Positions 36,959-50,310 of a DNA stretch of 64,000 nucleotides are shown piece after piece. The DNA is taken from NCBI RefSeq assembly GCF_037975245.1, contig NC_092571.1, forward strand, positions 16,427,917 to 16,491,916, read 5' to 3'. The notes under the pieces were generated by a model. The model was not told the origin of the DNA and searched no databases. It saw only the letters and a program-made list of their open reading frames with translations. This stretch comes from Apostichopus japonicus. Taxonomy: Eukaryota; Echinodermata; Holothuroidea; Aspidochirotida; Stichopodidae. The position numbers and the translations under genes were made by a program. Position 1 is the stretch's first letter. Each line of letters begins with the position of its first letter.

Positions 36959-37835
36959 AATACAGTAAGAAATACCACCAATGTAACCATAGTGGCGTTA
37001 AGGTCAGCAAAATAACAGTTTTCTTTTTTAGAGATTTAGTTAGTAAAATTTAATGACAGATACATTCCCCACTTTAAGTATGGTCCACATTTGCCCTCAC
37101 AGACCGGTCAAATTGATCCATGGATATCTTAGATTTAGAGACACATGGATCTAGATTAGGCATCAAATTTGACAAGCCCCACCACGTAGATAACGAAATC
37201 CTTCGGTTTCAGCCTGAACAAACTCACCGACTCATATGGGGTACATCACATGACCCATTAAATAGGGGAAGAATTACATCACATTTATGTATCCTTTTGC
37301 ATCTCCATCTGTGATTTATATAAAAAACATATTACTATATAAAAAAAACAAACCTTTTTTTTGGTTTTCCTACATTATTTGTTGGATATTCTTGCATTTT
37401 TGTTATTATCTGTATATGTCAAGTTCATTAAATGTTTCATTTTCATAGCAGGATATTATGAGATAAATTTTTTAACAACCTGTTCTTAGATCTGTTTTCA
37501 CAACGGTTTTTGCAAGGCCTGTGTTTGTATGATCTGCTCTCAATGGAATTCAAAAATGAACTCAACATGTCATTTGCAGCAGCCCTTAATATCGCCATTT
37601 CTTGGCTAAAAGTGTAATCCCTCAAAATATTTTATGTTTTTTCAAATTTAAATATAAAAAAAAAACAAGGAAGAATCCTCTGTGTATTAAAAATACGCTG
37701 TATTTTCAATGTAAGTTTTATAGTGAACTGGTTGTAATGTTTTTACAGGCTGCAAGGAAATATATTGTTTTTGTTTTTTTCCATAATATTTTAATAAGGT
37801 GTGCATTGACAAATTGACAAATAAGAGATAAACAA

Positions 37836-37885
37836 ATAGATAGACAGACAGACAGACAGACTGACTGACATACTGACACATTGAT
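37836..37885. repeat. (GACA)n microsatellite
   Basis: Imperfect GACA/GATA tetranucleotide repeats. The Cys/Leu/Ser/Val-rich frames on the minus strand are repeat read-through. Confidence 0.8.
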
Positions 37886-38094
37886 ATACAGACAGTACAA
37901 TACTTCCCCAATGAAAGCACACGTCCTTTAAAAGAAACTTTTCGACGGGGACAAGCTCTGGGGATTGGTACAAATCTGATTCCGTCTGCCAACTTACCTA
38001 ATCAAGTCATACCTGACAAAAGATGAACGCATCAGGGCGATCGGATGGTATTTTGGAAGAGATAAAAAAAAATATATAAAAAAAATTTGTCCAA

Positions 38095-38420
38095 ATAGAG
38101 CAGTGATTTGCACCCCGCCGTGCACCTGTGGTCAACAGGTTGCTTGATTGTGTCTCCCCACGGCTAAATCATCTGTCACTGTGTGGGTTTCCTCACCCCT
38201 GGCCAGACTTTTCCAACCCACCATCTACACAGCAGGTTTCTCTCCCCTACGTGGGACAAAAAGGACTTGATGTGTAACAATTAAAAAGGTTGTCTTCTGT
38301 AGTACCTTCCCCTGGAGATGTCAAAAAAAAAAATTCTATGTCGAGTTTGCGATCACCGCATCTCCGGGGAGGTAGGTATAGTAGTACTATCCAACCATTT
38401 TAGGAATCTCATTCTTGTTT
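38095..38420. promoter_or_regulatory. E-box-rich complex block in intron 1 (candidate enhancer)
   Basis: A repeat-poor block with CACCTG at 38123-38128 overlapping a RUNX-like TGTGGT (38127-38132), followed by ACAGGT (38135-38140). ACCTGT and ACAGGT form an inverted pair of ZEB/SNAIL-type E-boxes separated by five bases. There is no convincing frame. Regulatory function is inferred. Confidence 0.3.
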
Positions 38421-41400
38421 TAACCGTGGTGGAAATTACGGTATGTTAACTCGTCGATGTCAAGAATCAAATGAAACAACAACAACAGAGGAAAGAGGAT
38501 TTTTTTTGTAAGTTGCATCTCCCAGGTGGACACATTCTGACGAGGTTTTATCTTTCTGTATATTAACCTCCTCTCCACGTGTGTTTCTAAAAAAAAATAG
38601 GTTTTAAATGAGGCAAGTGCAATCCTAATCAGGTTTTCTGTCATGTTTTTTGCCCTTCCATATTTTTTTGGTGATGTAACTGAGACAAATTTATGTCGAG
38701 TATTGACTTTGGCGTGTATCGTCGGCGTGGGTGGGGGTAGCCATCCTCTCTCTGACTGACAGAATGTCGACCGTCAGAAATATATATATATATATGTTTT
38801 CAGTTTATTTATTAAAATAGGATAATGTTCATTTATTTTTCTTAACGCAGGCCTTTTGCGTTTTTTGTTGTTGATGGTATTAAATTTGACATGGATGTAC
38901 TATATTGGAGGGTTAGAAAACTAATTGAAATATTTTGTGAACTTGTTTACATTAGACTGGATAAAACAGTGTAACTTCAACTAATGTTACATGTCAGAGT
39001 ACAATGTCCTACGTCCTTGGATTCAAGTAGAATTGTAAACCAGGAAGGAAATCGATGGGGTGGAAGATGGTGACGGTGGGGTGGGGGCGTGGGGTAAGGG
39101 GAAGAGGCAGGAGGGGGGTAGATGGGTTGTTCTTCTTGCTCTAAGGGATTGGCAAAGACTTTTTGAGCAGTAATTTATTGCCTTATTTTATCGAGCCATA
39201 TACTTTTATCCATGATTTAATTTACAAACATAAACAGCAATACTTCCTTAAATTCCACCCACAAAGTACATTTAGTGTGCAGAAAATAAGGGGAGATTGG
39301 AAAAGGGGTGTTGGATGGTCGGGGACGGGTTGCCTTCCATCGACATTATTGTGGCAAATAATATCATCATATAATATTAAATAATAATGATATCACGTAA
39401 AAATGTCAATTTTTACGCATTCTATGTTGAGACTAAACTCATTTGAAAAGAGATATGTAGTAGGGTTTGACAGATGAAGAAAATATATAAACAGATCAAT
39501 TTGGCAAGAATTATAGAAAGATAGAAAAAAATGGGTAAAACTAATGAAAATGACATTTTCAGGAAACTTTCGGTGCCTCATTGTTTACACCCTTCATTGA
39601 TTCATTTAGTAGTTCATAATATTTATTTTGAAGACATTTTCAATTGAAATTCTGAACTAGAAAGTTTCTCATATTTAAAAATCTATGAAGAGAATTTTAT
39701 AGTTCTCTGTTACTAGAACTGAAATCATGCAGAAGAACTGCATGAAGACATCAAAGTTTGAATTTACAAACTTGAAATCTTTTTCACCCTGAAGTAACTC
39801 ACAATTAATTTTAATTTCTCGTAAGAACAAATAAACCAGACAAGTTTTTTTTTTTTATGACAAAAATTGTTTCCCACCCCAAGAAAACCACACACCACGT
39901 TTGCGAATAAAGAAAAAAAAAGTGTGTTCTAAATTTTGTCAAATTAAAACTCGCCCAATTTGTCGGGAGTGAAAGTCCTACCCGGTAAGTGACCCCCCTC
40001 CAGTGTACGACGTATTTGGGCTAGACGAGGGTGTAAAAGTAAAAAAAAAAGTGTTTATGATAAATCCAGTTGCTGGCCGATTTCCAGAACGGTTTTCGCA
40101 GATCCCGACGGATGAGACTATAATGTAGCAAACCGAGTTGTAATACTCCGGAATGATAACTGGAGGTGATGAAGTGATAAAGATCTCATATATGTTAAAC
40201 CTAATAATTAGCACCTAATGGGATCAAATCTCTTTTTCTCCTTTTTTTTTATTGCCCCCTTTAACCCTGCAACCCTCTCTATTTTTTTTTCTCCGTCTTT
40301 TTCTTGCCTCAAAGACTTAAGTTCTCATGTCATGTGAAAATTTTTGTAACCTTGCTCGGAGGCAGGCATGAAACCGGCCAGGGTTCTACATTAAAGCGGC
40401 AGTGTTGGACGTAATGTAGAAAGTGGTGGTGGATTAAAAGTGAGAATGTGACGACATCGGGACCTACACTCATAATTAGGAGGATTTTTATATTTTTTAT
40501 GAATAGACTGTTTTTTTATTAAAATTTCATGTAATTTTCTTGTGCGATTGTGATTAATTTTGTTCGATAAAGCAACAGTATGTATTTTCCTTTTCCCCTA
40601 TTATTTCCAAATCAGATTTATATTTGCTCCGTCCCTGACCCTTTCCCCTCCCCCCCCTTTACACCACCACACAAAACACCCTTTTTTCATATGTATATTA
40701 TTAATAAGGAGGAATTATTAATCTTTTACTAATTTTTCATTCTACTGCAAATCCTTGCCTTCCCCCCCCCCCCCCTTATTTTCGCTTTCTTTGAAAATTA
40801 CTTTGAGCTGCTTTAAACTTTTTGGAACAAAATATCGAAAGCCATGTTACTTGTGAAATGCCGGGTCACGATGGGTCAATATCTCGGCATTAATTATAAA
40901 AGCCTTGGAAGATGTTGGCAGGGCAATGTTTGTTTGCAGAACTGTTCAACCAGCAGAGAGATCGGAGAATCGGGGAGATCGTGGTTGGAGAAGATGTTAG
41001 GACAAAATACCCTAAAGGTGTCTCAATTATAATCTGTCTACAACATAGCAACAGCCAGAAAAGACTAAAATTAGCCAATAAAACAGGCATAAAAACCACA
41101 AAAAAAAATCCTCAAAAAAGAAAAAATTTGGTTCAGCGCGGATATAGTTTCGAATGTTTAACAAGTAAGGCTAACAGCTGGCGATGAAAATAAAAAGTAC
41201 CAATAAATAGTATGAAGGGGAAAAAAAAAAACCTGTTCTCATATTTCTATTAATTAGGTAAATTTTCTCGAGCAAAACTAATAATGAAGGAACATAACAA
41301 ACTGTTTGAAGAACTATATATATTTGTTGTTGTTGTTGTTAAGTTTTGGGAAATTATACTTTATACTCAAAAATGGCATTTATGAAAACATTTTAGATTT

Positions 41401-44029
41401 TTTTGACATTGATGACTTACATTATGATGACAAAAAATTTAAAAAGTTAAAAGATTTTTAAGAGTCTTTAATTGATGGATTGCCTTCCTGCTATGAGTTA
41501 TACAATGTTTGGTTTGGTAGCATTGACATGGAAATGGCAAACAAATGTGAAAAAAAAACTGCTTTAATATATTTGTACCCCAACCCAACCCAACCCTACC
41601 CACTCCACCCAAAGCAGTTCTCTAATCTTATCTGTGGTTATAACAACTAGTCTAGGTATGTACTTCATCTTGCCAATTCATTTCCTTTCCCCCATCCCCC
41701 TCCCAACCCCCATCTGTTCTTTTTCCCTCAATTGTTTACTTTGATTTTCATTGTAATGAATTAAAAATTGATAGATGTAAATGAGAGATAAATTAACTGC
41801 TACAGGGAATAAACAGATGCAAGCCTGATTTGGAGGAAGGGGGGGGGGGGAAGGTAGGGGATACAGCGGAAGTCAGTGAGGGATCCGTGATAATATAGAG
41901 GGACCTGGGTAAATGAAAGAGTACCAAAAGGTGGCCCGGTGACATAGTTGTCCCCAGGGCCCCCACCTGGCTTTTGACGGCCCTCTTAGCAGATGAAAAG
42001 TCTTGCAACGAGTTTGAAAGAAAGTCACACATAAAAAGTCTTGTATAGTCCATATATGCAAATGGTTAAATAATTGCAGTATTTATGGACTGGTGATTTT
42101 TTTGTTTTCATCTGGAAAAGAGAGGGTGAAGAAAACAGAAAAAGAAACAGAAAAAAAAAGAAAAGAATGGATGTGTTACTATTATTTGAAGAAGAACTGT
42201 ACTGTTAATACATGAAAGATATGGGGTTACCCAGGAGTGAGACTTCACCAAAGTCACAGTTATACGATCAGACGGATAAAAATCGGTTTACCCACATGAA
42301 AGAAGATGCGGGACAGCTTGACGGAGGAACAGATCCTATCTCTTGAACCCTGCAAAACCATCCGCCTATCTCTCTCCTCTCGCTGACTGACTGTCAGTCA
42401 TTGTTCGGTAATCTGAATCGACGCAGGGGAGAGATTCTCACAGGAGTACGGTTCTCAGAAGAGCCCAAGTCCTGGTTGTCTGTCTCTCAAGCTTCAAAAC
42501 TCACAAAGGATGAGTTTCTAAACAAGACAAAAAGGAATTTTATCAGGTCATTATCTTGTTAACTCATCCGAAACAGATCCGTAACAAAGACTAATTATAA
42601 AAACCGTTGTCTGCCATCCAAGATGATGGCTTAATCTTGATGTAGATATATCTATATATATATATATATTTTATTCCCTTCTCGAAATGCTGGCCTTGGG
42701 GGTCGTTTCAATTTCTGGAGCAGCCGATGGTGAGTAACACACATACACGAAAAAGAAAAAGGAAAAAAAAAATTGGGAAAGCATTTATGAATTTAAAAAT
42801 AAGTCAAGTCTGTGTGATGTTTAGGGATAATTCCTTTTTATTTGAAATATTACTTCAGATTAGAGAAAGTAGATAAAGAGTACTTCATGTACTTTCATGA
42901 TCAGAAAAGAGATTATCCTCACTAATTCTGCGATCGTCATAAAAAAATGACCGACCTCTCTGGGACTTTTGACCTATAATTAGTTCACACTGTAGCCGTT
43001 TGTGTCCTTTTACCCATTTGACTTCCTCAGAAATATTTTGCATTTTAGCCAGCAATATTATATTAGTAACTATAAAATATTGATATTGATAATTTCATAA
43101 TTATCATGTAGGTTATGAAAATGTAGTTGGGATGGAGAAGGGGGGGGGTGGGGGGAGGATGTGGCACTACCAGAGTACTTCTCAACTAAAACAGAGTCTT
43201 TAAACTGAGTTCCGATGATCATGTATGTTCACATGGTCGAGTCACTCATTCACTCCAAGTTCTATCTTTATGACCGTATGAAATCACAAAATTTTGTTCT
43301 TTCACTGTCTGCTGCCCCCATACTCAGTAGATTTTATTCTATTACTGTTGAAATGTGAGAAAAAAACTTCCCAAAGAGAAAAAAACAAGGGGTGAAGAAT
43401 AATGGCTTTTGTTTAAACCGGTATATAAACTACAAGTTTATCTGGGGCCCATTGGCTTAGGGCCTTGTTTCGTTGTTTAACATTAATATCATAAAAACAA
43501 CGCCGTTTTTTTGTGAAACCCCCCTGGTAACTCTTGGCCTCATTGTTTTTTCGAGCAGTCGAATGTGTTTCTCCCACCAGCGGTATGTCGAACATATCTT
43601 GGTCACATATCTTAATGAAACCTATAAAACACTATGTTATGATAGTTGTGAGTGGAGCATGCTATGTTCTGTTTACATAGCCGCTAAATATTATTTCCAT
43701 GTTACACTTTCTAAGTTACATATCAAAACCGTATCCCCCAATGACCTCACTGTGGGTGCCTAGGTTAAAGTACTCCCTTAAATGTTAACAGTAACATCCC
43801 TTGAGATTCATACCCTATTCAGCTTTGCTGGCTTCAATGCACAGGGTACCCCTCATATATATGTATATATATCTATATATACATACTTTATGTCATACCA
43901 AATTTTGTAGTAATATTCCGCTAAAAATTCCCCCTCTGCTTTAACAGATGGAATTATTTGATGATCTCAAAGTGATTAACATCAAACTCATTTCTAATCA
44001 CTAAGACCTTACATTGTTCGGGCACAAAG

Positions 44030-44420
44030 AATTTTGATACTTGGCGGGCGAGTCGACCTCTCACCAGGCCATTTACACACAAATCTCAGAACTTCGGGTC
44101 GCCCTTTCTGTTGTTATAATCGGAAAACGGTTAATACCCATGGCCGCCGCAGGTCCAAGCCCCCACGGCCCTTTGCTCCAATTACGAGGTCTTCCGTCGA
44201 TCCGGCCGATTAAGTGCAAGCCCCGTTAATTTACGCAAGGGCAGTTGTCATCCGCAATCAGATGGTCTCGCTCGAGAGCGATACAACCACCATCAAAAAA
44301 ACAGGGCACAAACGATTATACCATAATTTGCATCCTTCGGCGACTTTATAATCGTCCCTCAACAAGGACACCTGTCACTTTCCCTCTTGGATTGGTCGGC
44401 TCAGTTTTACGTAGGAGGAG
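44030..44420. promoter_or_regulatory. GC- and CpG-rich island in intron 1 (strong candidate cis-element)
   Basis: This is the most compositionally distinct block of the intron. It is about 390 bp, GC- and CpG-rich, free of simple repeats, and flanked by AT-rich DNA. It contains a perfect C/EBP-type palindrome TTACGCAA (44231-44238) beside a TAAT core. The open frames within (44041-44229 and 44245-44478) have no domain and no paired splice sites. It may be an enhancer, an alternative promoter of the gene, or an unrecognised exon. Confidence 0.35.
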
Positions 44421-44424
44421 GAGC

Positions 44425-44480
44425 AAAACGGTTAAGAAAAAAATATATGTAAAACGGTTAAGAAAAAAATATATGTAAAA
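44425..44480. repeat. 26-bp duplication
   Basis: AAAACGGTTAAGAAAAAAAT followed by ATATGT is present twice in direct tandem. Confidence 0.85.
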
Positions 44481-45407
44481 CCTGGAAAAAACGGAAAGAA
44501 AATTAGAAGTGTCACGGTGGACAGCTCCTGTCGTCCCTCCTCCGTCCGTCCGTCTTCTGGAAGGTGTGTAACTTCAGGGTGAGCGGGATCATTAGCCAGA
44601 TATCACAGGAAGCCTCTGGACCTTGAACATAAGCATGTTGAGTGCATGTTTGTTTACGTGACCACTTAAAGAGAGGCTAATTACCTGAGATCGCTTCCAT
44701 CAACTGAGTTAAGGCCTTTTCTCTTTGACACTGACCCAACTCTTTTTTTAAAATAACATTATTCTTCTGGGGTGATAGATCCTAACGATGTCACACGTCC
44801 ATGAAATTTTTTTTCTACTTTTTTTTTCTGTTTTTCTTCTTGAAAACTAGACCAGTTTTCTGGCACCCCCCACCGACCGATTGAGTAATCGAAAATGTCG
44901 TTAGCTAACAGTCGGCAAAACTGGTAATTTTTGGATACAAGTAGGTTGGAAACAGTTACCCCTTTTTATTCTGCTTAATAAACAATTCCCCCCCCCCCCT
45001 TCCATTCTGACAAAACAAGAAAAAGAACAGAAAAATTTTGTCAAATAGTTTGAAGGCCATGGGTATTGTTATTAGCCTAGATGATTGCAACCTAACAATA
45101 AATCTGACCCAATTATTTGAAGTGGCTCTTTAAAAGTATCAAAATTAATTATCATTTCCACATTTTACCCTCTTTTTCTTTTGTTAGGAAGAGTCTATTG
45201 TGAAGATAGGTAACAATAATAATAAAGATGAAAACAAAGAAGTAATCCATAATTGGGTTAAATCAATCGTTCGCCTTTCTTGTAGCTTTGTTGGTATTTG
45301 GATCAAACCATTTCTTAATGCTTTAAGTCACTTAATTGTGCTGAATTTGATTGGTTTGTCTAACCTTATAAACTGATTCTTTGACCCTCATGTAGCAAAA
45401 AGGGTTG

Positions 45408-45430
45408 TGTATATATATATATATATATAA
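45408..45430. repeat. Short (TA)n microsatellite
   Basis: TATATATATA run of about 20 bases upstream of the tRNA-like sequence. Confidence 0.85.
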
Positions 45431-45639
45431 TAACATAAAGTCTGTTCAAAGTATCTCTTTCGAGATCCGGCTTTAGGAACCACAAATGATTTCGAGTTGG
45501 TTAGCATCATGTTTGATCTCTAGAGTAAGGCAAAATATGTCACCAAAAACAGAACTAGTATTGTTCGATACAGGTGACAAACGCCTACAGTGGAATTACG
45601 ACCTTCCTCACCGGTTTCGAACCTCTGGACATACAATCT

Positions 45640-45710
45640 GCGTCCATAGCCTAGTGGTTAGGGTGTCCGCATACAGAGCGGAAGGCCCGGGTTCGAATCC
45701 CGGTGGAGGC
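45640..45710 (+). tRNA. tRNA-like sequence (tRNA pseudogene or SINE head)
   Basis: The 71-nt region folds as a cloverleaf. Acceptor arms are GCGTCCA and TGGAGGC (one G-G mismatch), the A box is TAGCCTAGTGGT, the anticodon stem is TCCGC/GCGGA around the 7-base loop ATACAGA, and the T arm is CCGGG-TTCGAAT-CCCGG with a perfect B box GGTTCGAATCC. The nominal anticodon ACA (A34) would decode a Cys codon with an unusual unmodified A at the wobble position. The D stem is weak and there are two bases where one is normal before the anticodon stem. I therefore prefer a tRNA-derived SINE or pseudogene. An AT microsatellite follows about 50 bases after it, as SINE tails often do. Confidence 0.5.
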
Positions 45711-45757
45711 TGGAAATTTTTTCACTGTTCTTGATTTTCCAACACATTACGATTTCA

Positions 45758-45790
45758 TTTATATATATATATGTATATATATATATAATA
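45758..45790. repeat. (AT)n microsatellite after the tRNA-like sequence
   Basis: A TATATATATATGTATATATATAT-type run that could represent the simple-sequence tail of a SINE headed by the tRNA-like sequence. Confidence 0.6.
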
Positions 45791-46534
45791 AATGAAAATA
45801 ATGAATTTTTACAGTGGAATTGTTTAAATATTAGAATGTGAGTCAAATTTTGTACATAGTTGAAGGGTTGAATCCTTGATATAAAAGCTTCAGACCATAT
45901 TTGGTTTACATTGGTGGTGGGTCCAATGGGCCCAGGTGTTCTCTCCTAAAAATTAGTTTTAGCACTAAAATTGAGCTGCAAACATAACTTTTGGCCAAAA
46001 CAATGAATTACACAGCAGCATTCGTTTCATTTTACAAATGTTCTCTAATTCGTTAGTAATTAGGGTATCTGCCGATATTTATCTCCTGGCCCCCAGAAGT
46101 CCTAGATGCATCATGTTATTTATCTTTTTCCTCAAATAAAAGGAAAAAAAGAATATAAACTTCAGAACGGTGAATTAACAGTGACACTCCCTTTAAAACT
46201 GTAAATAAAACTGTGTGAAAAGTGCTAAAAATATGCAAAGTGTTTTAGGGTGCTTCTAATCTGTTAAAATCTTCCAAATGCTTTTTTTTCTTCTTTTTTT
46301 CGTAACTATGAGAATGAAGAGGGTAGGATATTAAGGAACCTTTAAAACTGTGTGGTGTGGTGTGATGTTACATAGTGACCAGAAGTAAATATAATTTCTT
46401 GCTATGTCTTTTCTTCAATAAACATTTCCTTGCATTGCCCAGTGTCTTAAAAAATGTATTTTTATCGACACCAGCTGAGATGAAATGACAGAAAGATCTG
46501 TGGATGATGGTTGTCATCAATTTCCTTCTTTCAT

Positions 46535-46620
46535 ACCCTTCTCCTCTCTCTCTCCTCTCCTCTCCCTCCCCTCTCCCTCCCCTCTCCCACCCCTCTCCCA
46601 CCCCTCTCCTTCCTCTCTCC
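46535..46620. repeat. CTCCC/CCACC pyrimidine microsatellite
   Basis: Tandem CCCCTCTCC words with CCACCCCTCTCC variants, all pyrimidine except a few A residues. Pro/Ser/Leu-rich and Glu/Arg/Gly-rich frames on the two strands are artefacts. Confidence 0.85.
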
Positions 46621-48902
46621 CTATCACTTTATGTAGACCAACCTTCCATTTAAGAGACATTTCACTTATCACGGTGTTCCCTCTTTCTTGCAATTTTCCT
46701 GTTTTCTTTCAAACCATGGAACATATCCTGATTGGTTAAAACAAAATTTACCAAGATCAAAGAGAAGGAGAAAAAAGAGAAAGTAAGAAAGAGGTGGAGG
46801 CAGAAAAAAGAATCAACAGTTATATCATGTCTAGATTGAGCAAAAAAACAAATTTCTTCTATAAATATTACGAAAAGTAATAAAAAAATGAAAGAAAAAA
46901 GTGAAAAGGAATAGATACTTCAAGATTTAAAAATTTGGTTCCCTAGCCTGAGAATGACACCTGTGTAAATGTTGGTGTTTGACCCTCTTAGGTTCCCCTA
47001 AGGTCACTATTTGTTTTCTGTTAGTCTTACCGTCCTGGCACGGAGGAGGTCTCCGCTGTGTCAGCGGCAATTGTGGTCAATTTGTAAAGGAAACAACTTG
47101 TTTGGAGTTTTTTTCTTCTTCCTCTCCCTTTTTCTCCCCCTCTCCCCGTCAACCTCTCGGCATCATCACGGAGTAGGCGGTCAGTTCTCCGGGCTAATAA
47201 AAGAGTCAAAGCTCTAAATAACAATTACCGAGACAAAGGAATACAAAAAGAAAAACGTTGTTTCCAATTTATTAAGAAAGAAAATTCCTGACGGAGTTTA
47301 GTTGTCTATAGTTTATAATTAACATGACAAAAGCCTTGCAGTATATATAATAAAAATAGCAAAGTAGGTTGATAAATTTAGATACATTTATCGGTATTAT
47401 TAATATCTCCCCCCCCCCCACAAAAATGTAAAGAATAAATAAGAATTTAGCCTGAGTCAAGGTCCTTTTTTGATCAGGAAATATTTTGGAAAAAATATTT
47501 TTTCCTTCTTCTCAGGAGTTGACAACTTAATTTTTGAAGTCGTGCCTGTTCATGCCGAGGTGTAAATTCATGAACTGGTATTATTATTAAATGTTCCAAT
47601 TTGAAGAAAAAATGTAGAAATAACCATGACAACAATTGGACAAAATATTGTCTTTCCCTCAAGAAATATTAGACCCAAATATGAATTAAAGTATAAATAT
47701 TTAAATTGTAATATTAAATGGAGCTATTGGAAAGTCATCAATATGCCTTGAATTAAAGAAAGGAAAATAAAAGGAGGAGGGGGAGGGGGAGGGGATGGGG
47801 TTGGTTGAGAGAGGAAAGAAGGGGGGAAAAAAAGTAAGATTTGGGGATTGTGAAATGATCTTGAAATATATTACCGTAACAGTTAAATAAAAAAAAGTTT
47901 TGAGCTTAAGTAAGCTATGGGGAACTTTGGGAGGGCTCGGCTTTAAAGCTGTTTTATTTATTTGTTTTCTTCTGTTTGAATTAGGCAGAAACTTTTTGCT
48001 TATTCTAAAGATTATTGGTGGTATTGGTACATAGTTTTGACAATCTCTCACTCCAGGCAAGAGATGTAACTACTAATGGATAAAACTATCTGGCTGCTCT
48101 ATGATGAGTATTTATGCAACCTTTCTATAGCACTACACTGGAAACTTTGTGTCCCAGAAATTTATTGCGATATGTCATATTTGTCATTTGGCAAACCTGT
48201 ATTAAAGTTTATTCCTTAACTTTAACTAACTTCCTGGGCATGAGTTCCTTCATATTTCCATTAATGGTTGGGTTAGAGATATGATTCTATCAGATGGTGG
48301 CAGTTGCAACACAGCCAGCTTTAAGTGGTTAACTTGACCATGAATCTTGTATCTCTCCAACTTTTGCCCCTCCCCACCTCTTCCTAACTGCCCCCACACC
48401 CACCACCCCCTTCCCTTTCCACCTCCTCAATTCACACACAGATATAATAAAGAACGTTGTCATTTAATTACTGAATATTTAGGATGGTTGACTAAAACTA
48501 GACAATAGCAGGCTCGTTGGTATAACCAATATCTCTACAGAGGGGTATCATCGGAAGGAGGGGGGGAGGGGGATGTCAGGTGGAGAATATTCCAGTACCT
48601 TTTCATCACCTTCTCCATCCCTCCCCCCACCCATTTACCTTCCCAACTTTCATTACCCTTTTCCTTTCTTGCCATCTCTGGCATTTCTTATCTCAATAAG
48701 AAAATGTTAACAAATTATGTTAAAAAATATCAAAATTATAATGACTGGATATCTCAATTCTCATAACTTTAGAGCAATTCTGTCAGTTTCTGACTTAACA
48801 CTACATGAGCTGACAATAAGTCGGGATGGCAGACAAAAATTTCTTTTCGATGGAATATTATTCTGTATCTGGGAGCCTGTGAAATCCTTCATCTTTGATT
48901 TT

Positions 48903-48965
48903 TATTTATCTATCTATCTATCTGTCTGTCTATGTGTCTGACTGTATGACTGTCCATCTGTCTGT
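48903..48965. repeat. (TATC)n/(TGTC)n microsatellite
   Basis: Tetranucleotide repeat TATC passing into TGTC and related words. Confidence 0.8.
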
Positions 48966-49919
48966 CAGTGTATTTTCAAAATCAATTATTGATGCTGATA
49001 ATGTCATACTAACTCCCTTTAAATACAATTTGCTTTCATGGGTTTTGTTGATATTTTGGTTCGGTTTTACCGCAACTATTATTATTCTTGCGAGTACTTT
49101 TATGATTTCAATTTTTCCGCTGCTTTTGGATATCTTCCTGTTTTTATTTTTATCTTTCCTTTCTTTTTGTAAGCAGACTTTAATAAGTGAATAGTGAATG
49201 ACTATTTTTGGACCAAAAAAACATCTTACAACTGCTGTTTTACTCATTTCTTGTCATGCCATATCCATAACCAGGAAAGAATTTCTAAAGCAAAAAGATG
49301 TCATATGCCATATTGCTTATTAATAAATTTGAAATGAACAATTTTTTTTCAGTTAGCAATAAACACAAAAAGGTATTTCAAAGTTTTTAGTAAAAATGCT
49401 AGTGACCAAAAAAAGAAAAAAATATAAAAATAAATTTTTTAACTAAACAAACAATGAATTACTTTTACATTATGAATGAATCACCCACTGTTATAAATTT
49501 GAATATATTTTTATATTTAAGTAGGTAGTGACAGACCAAATAAAATAATAAATAACAATTAAGCGATAAACAAACGCTAAGTTCAGTCTTGTTAAAATTA
49601 AGAATGAAATGCCATTTTAATATCAGAATATGGTTCTTGCCAAAAAAATTTTTTTTAAATTAACAAAGACATTGATGATCCCCTCAACTCCCCGCCCCCA
49701 CCCTCCCACCACCCCATAAAAAAGTGAAAGTCAAAGGAGGGATTACCATTCAATATCCTACTTTAAGATGACAGCATAAATAAACTTTTTGCTGATTAAA
49801 ATCAACTCTCCACACAACCACCCACCCCTTCCCCCCTTATACCCCCCACACACATACGGAAAGTGGATAAAATGTGAAATTTTGCTTGAAAAAGATAAGA
49901 AAACAAGGAAAGATGAATG

Positions 49920-50310
49920 GGAGGAAGAACTCGATTTGATTTTCCATTAATTAAAATCGTCCCTCTGAGAACAAACAAGAGACTATTCCATAAATTCAAG
50001 TTGATTGCCGAAGTGACACCTGTATGGTGTCTCGGTTGTTGGCACGGTTACAGCGGGCCAGATGTGAGCTGCCCGATTTTAAACTTGACCTCTCACCATG
50101 TATACCCTGCAAACGTCACCATGATGTTCATGTTGAACATGACAATGGGAGTAACTAAGCATAATTTTATGGTTGTCCCGAGGGTCTGAAGACGTGAGCG
50201 CACCCACCGTGTGAGTGTATTCATGAGCTGATGTACATGCAGAGGGGCGACCTATGACCTCTCCTAGGTATCACGTTGTGATGTAGGTGAACAACCGACC
50301 CCTTAGCCCA
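49920..50310. promoter_or_regulatory. High-complexity block just upstream of exon 2 (candidate cis-element)
   Basis: A 390-bp repeat-free block, well balanced in base composition, ends about 550 bp before exon 2. It contains nuclear-receptor half-site words (TGACCT on either strand). The 90-residue frame at 49917-50189 lacks a domain and a credible acceptor/donor pair. Its location makes it a candidate enhancer or an internal promoter region. Confidence 0.25.

Noticed and set aside
49917-50189. 90-residue frame upstream of exon 2 as an additional PRDM exon
   Set aside because: Sequence has no similarity to the family, and the verified phase match of exon 1 to exon 2 leaves no need for an intervening exon; kept only as a candidate regulatory block.
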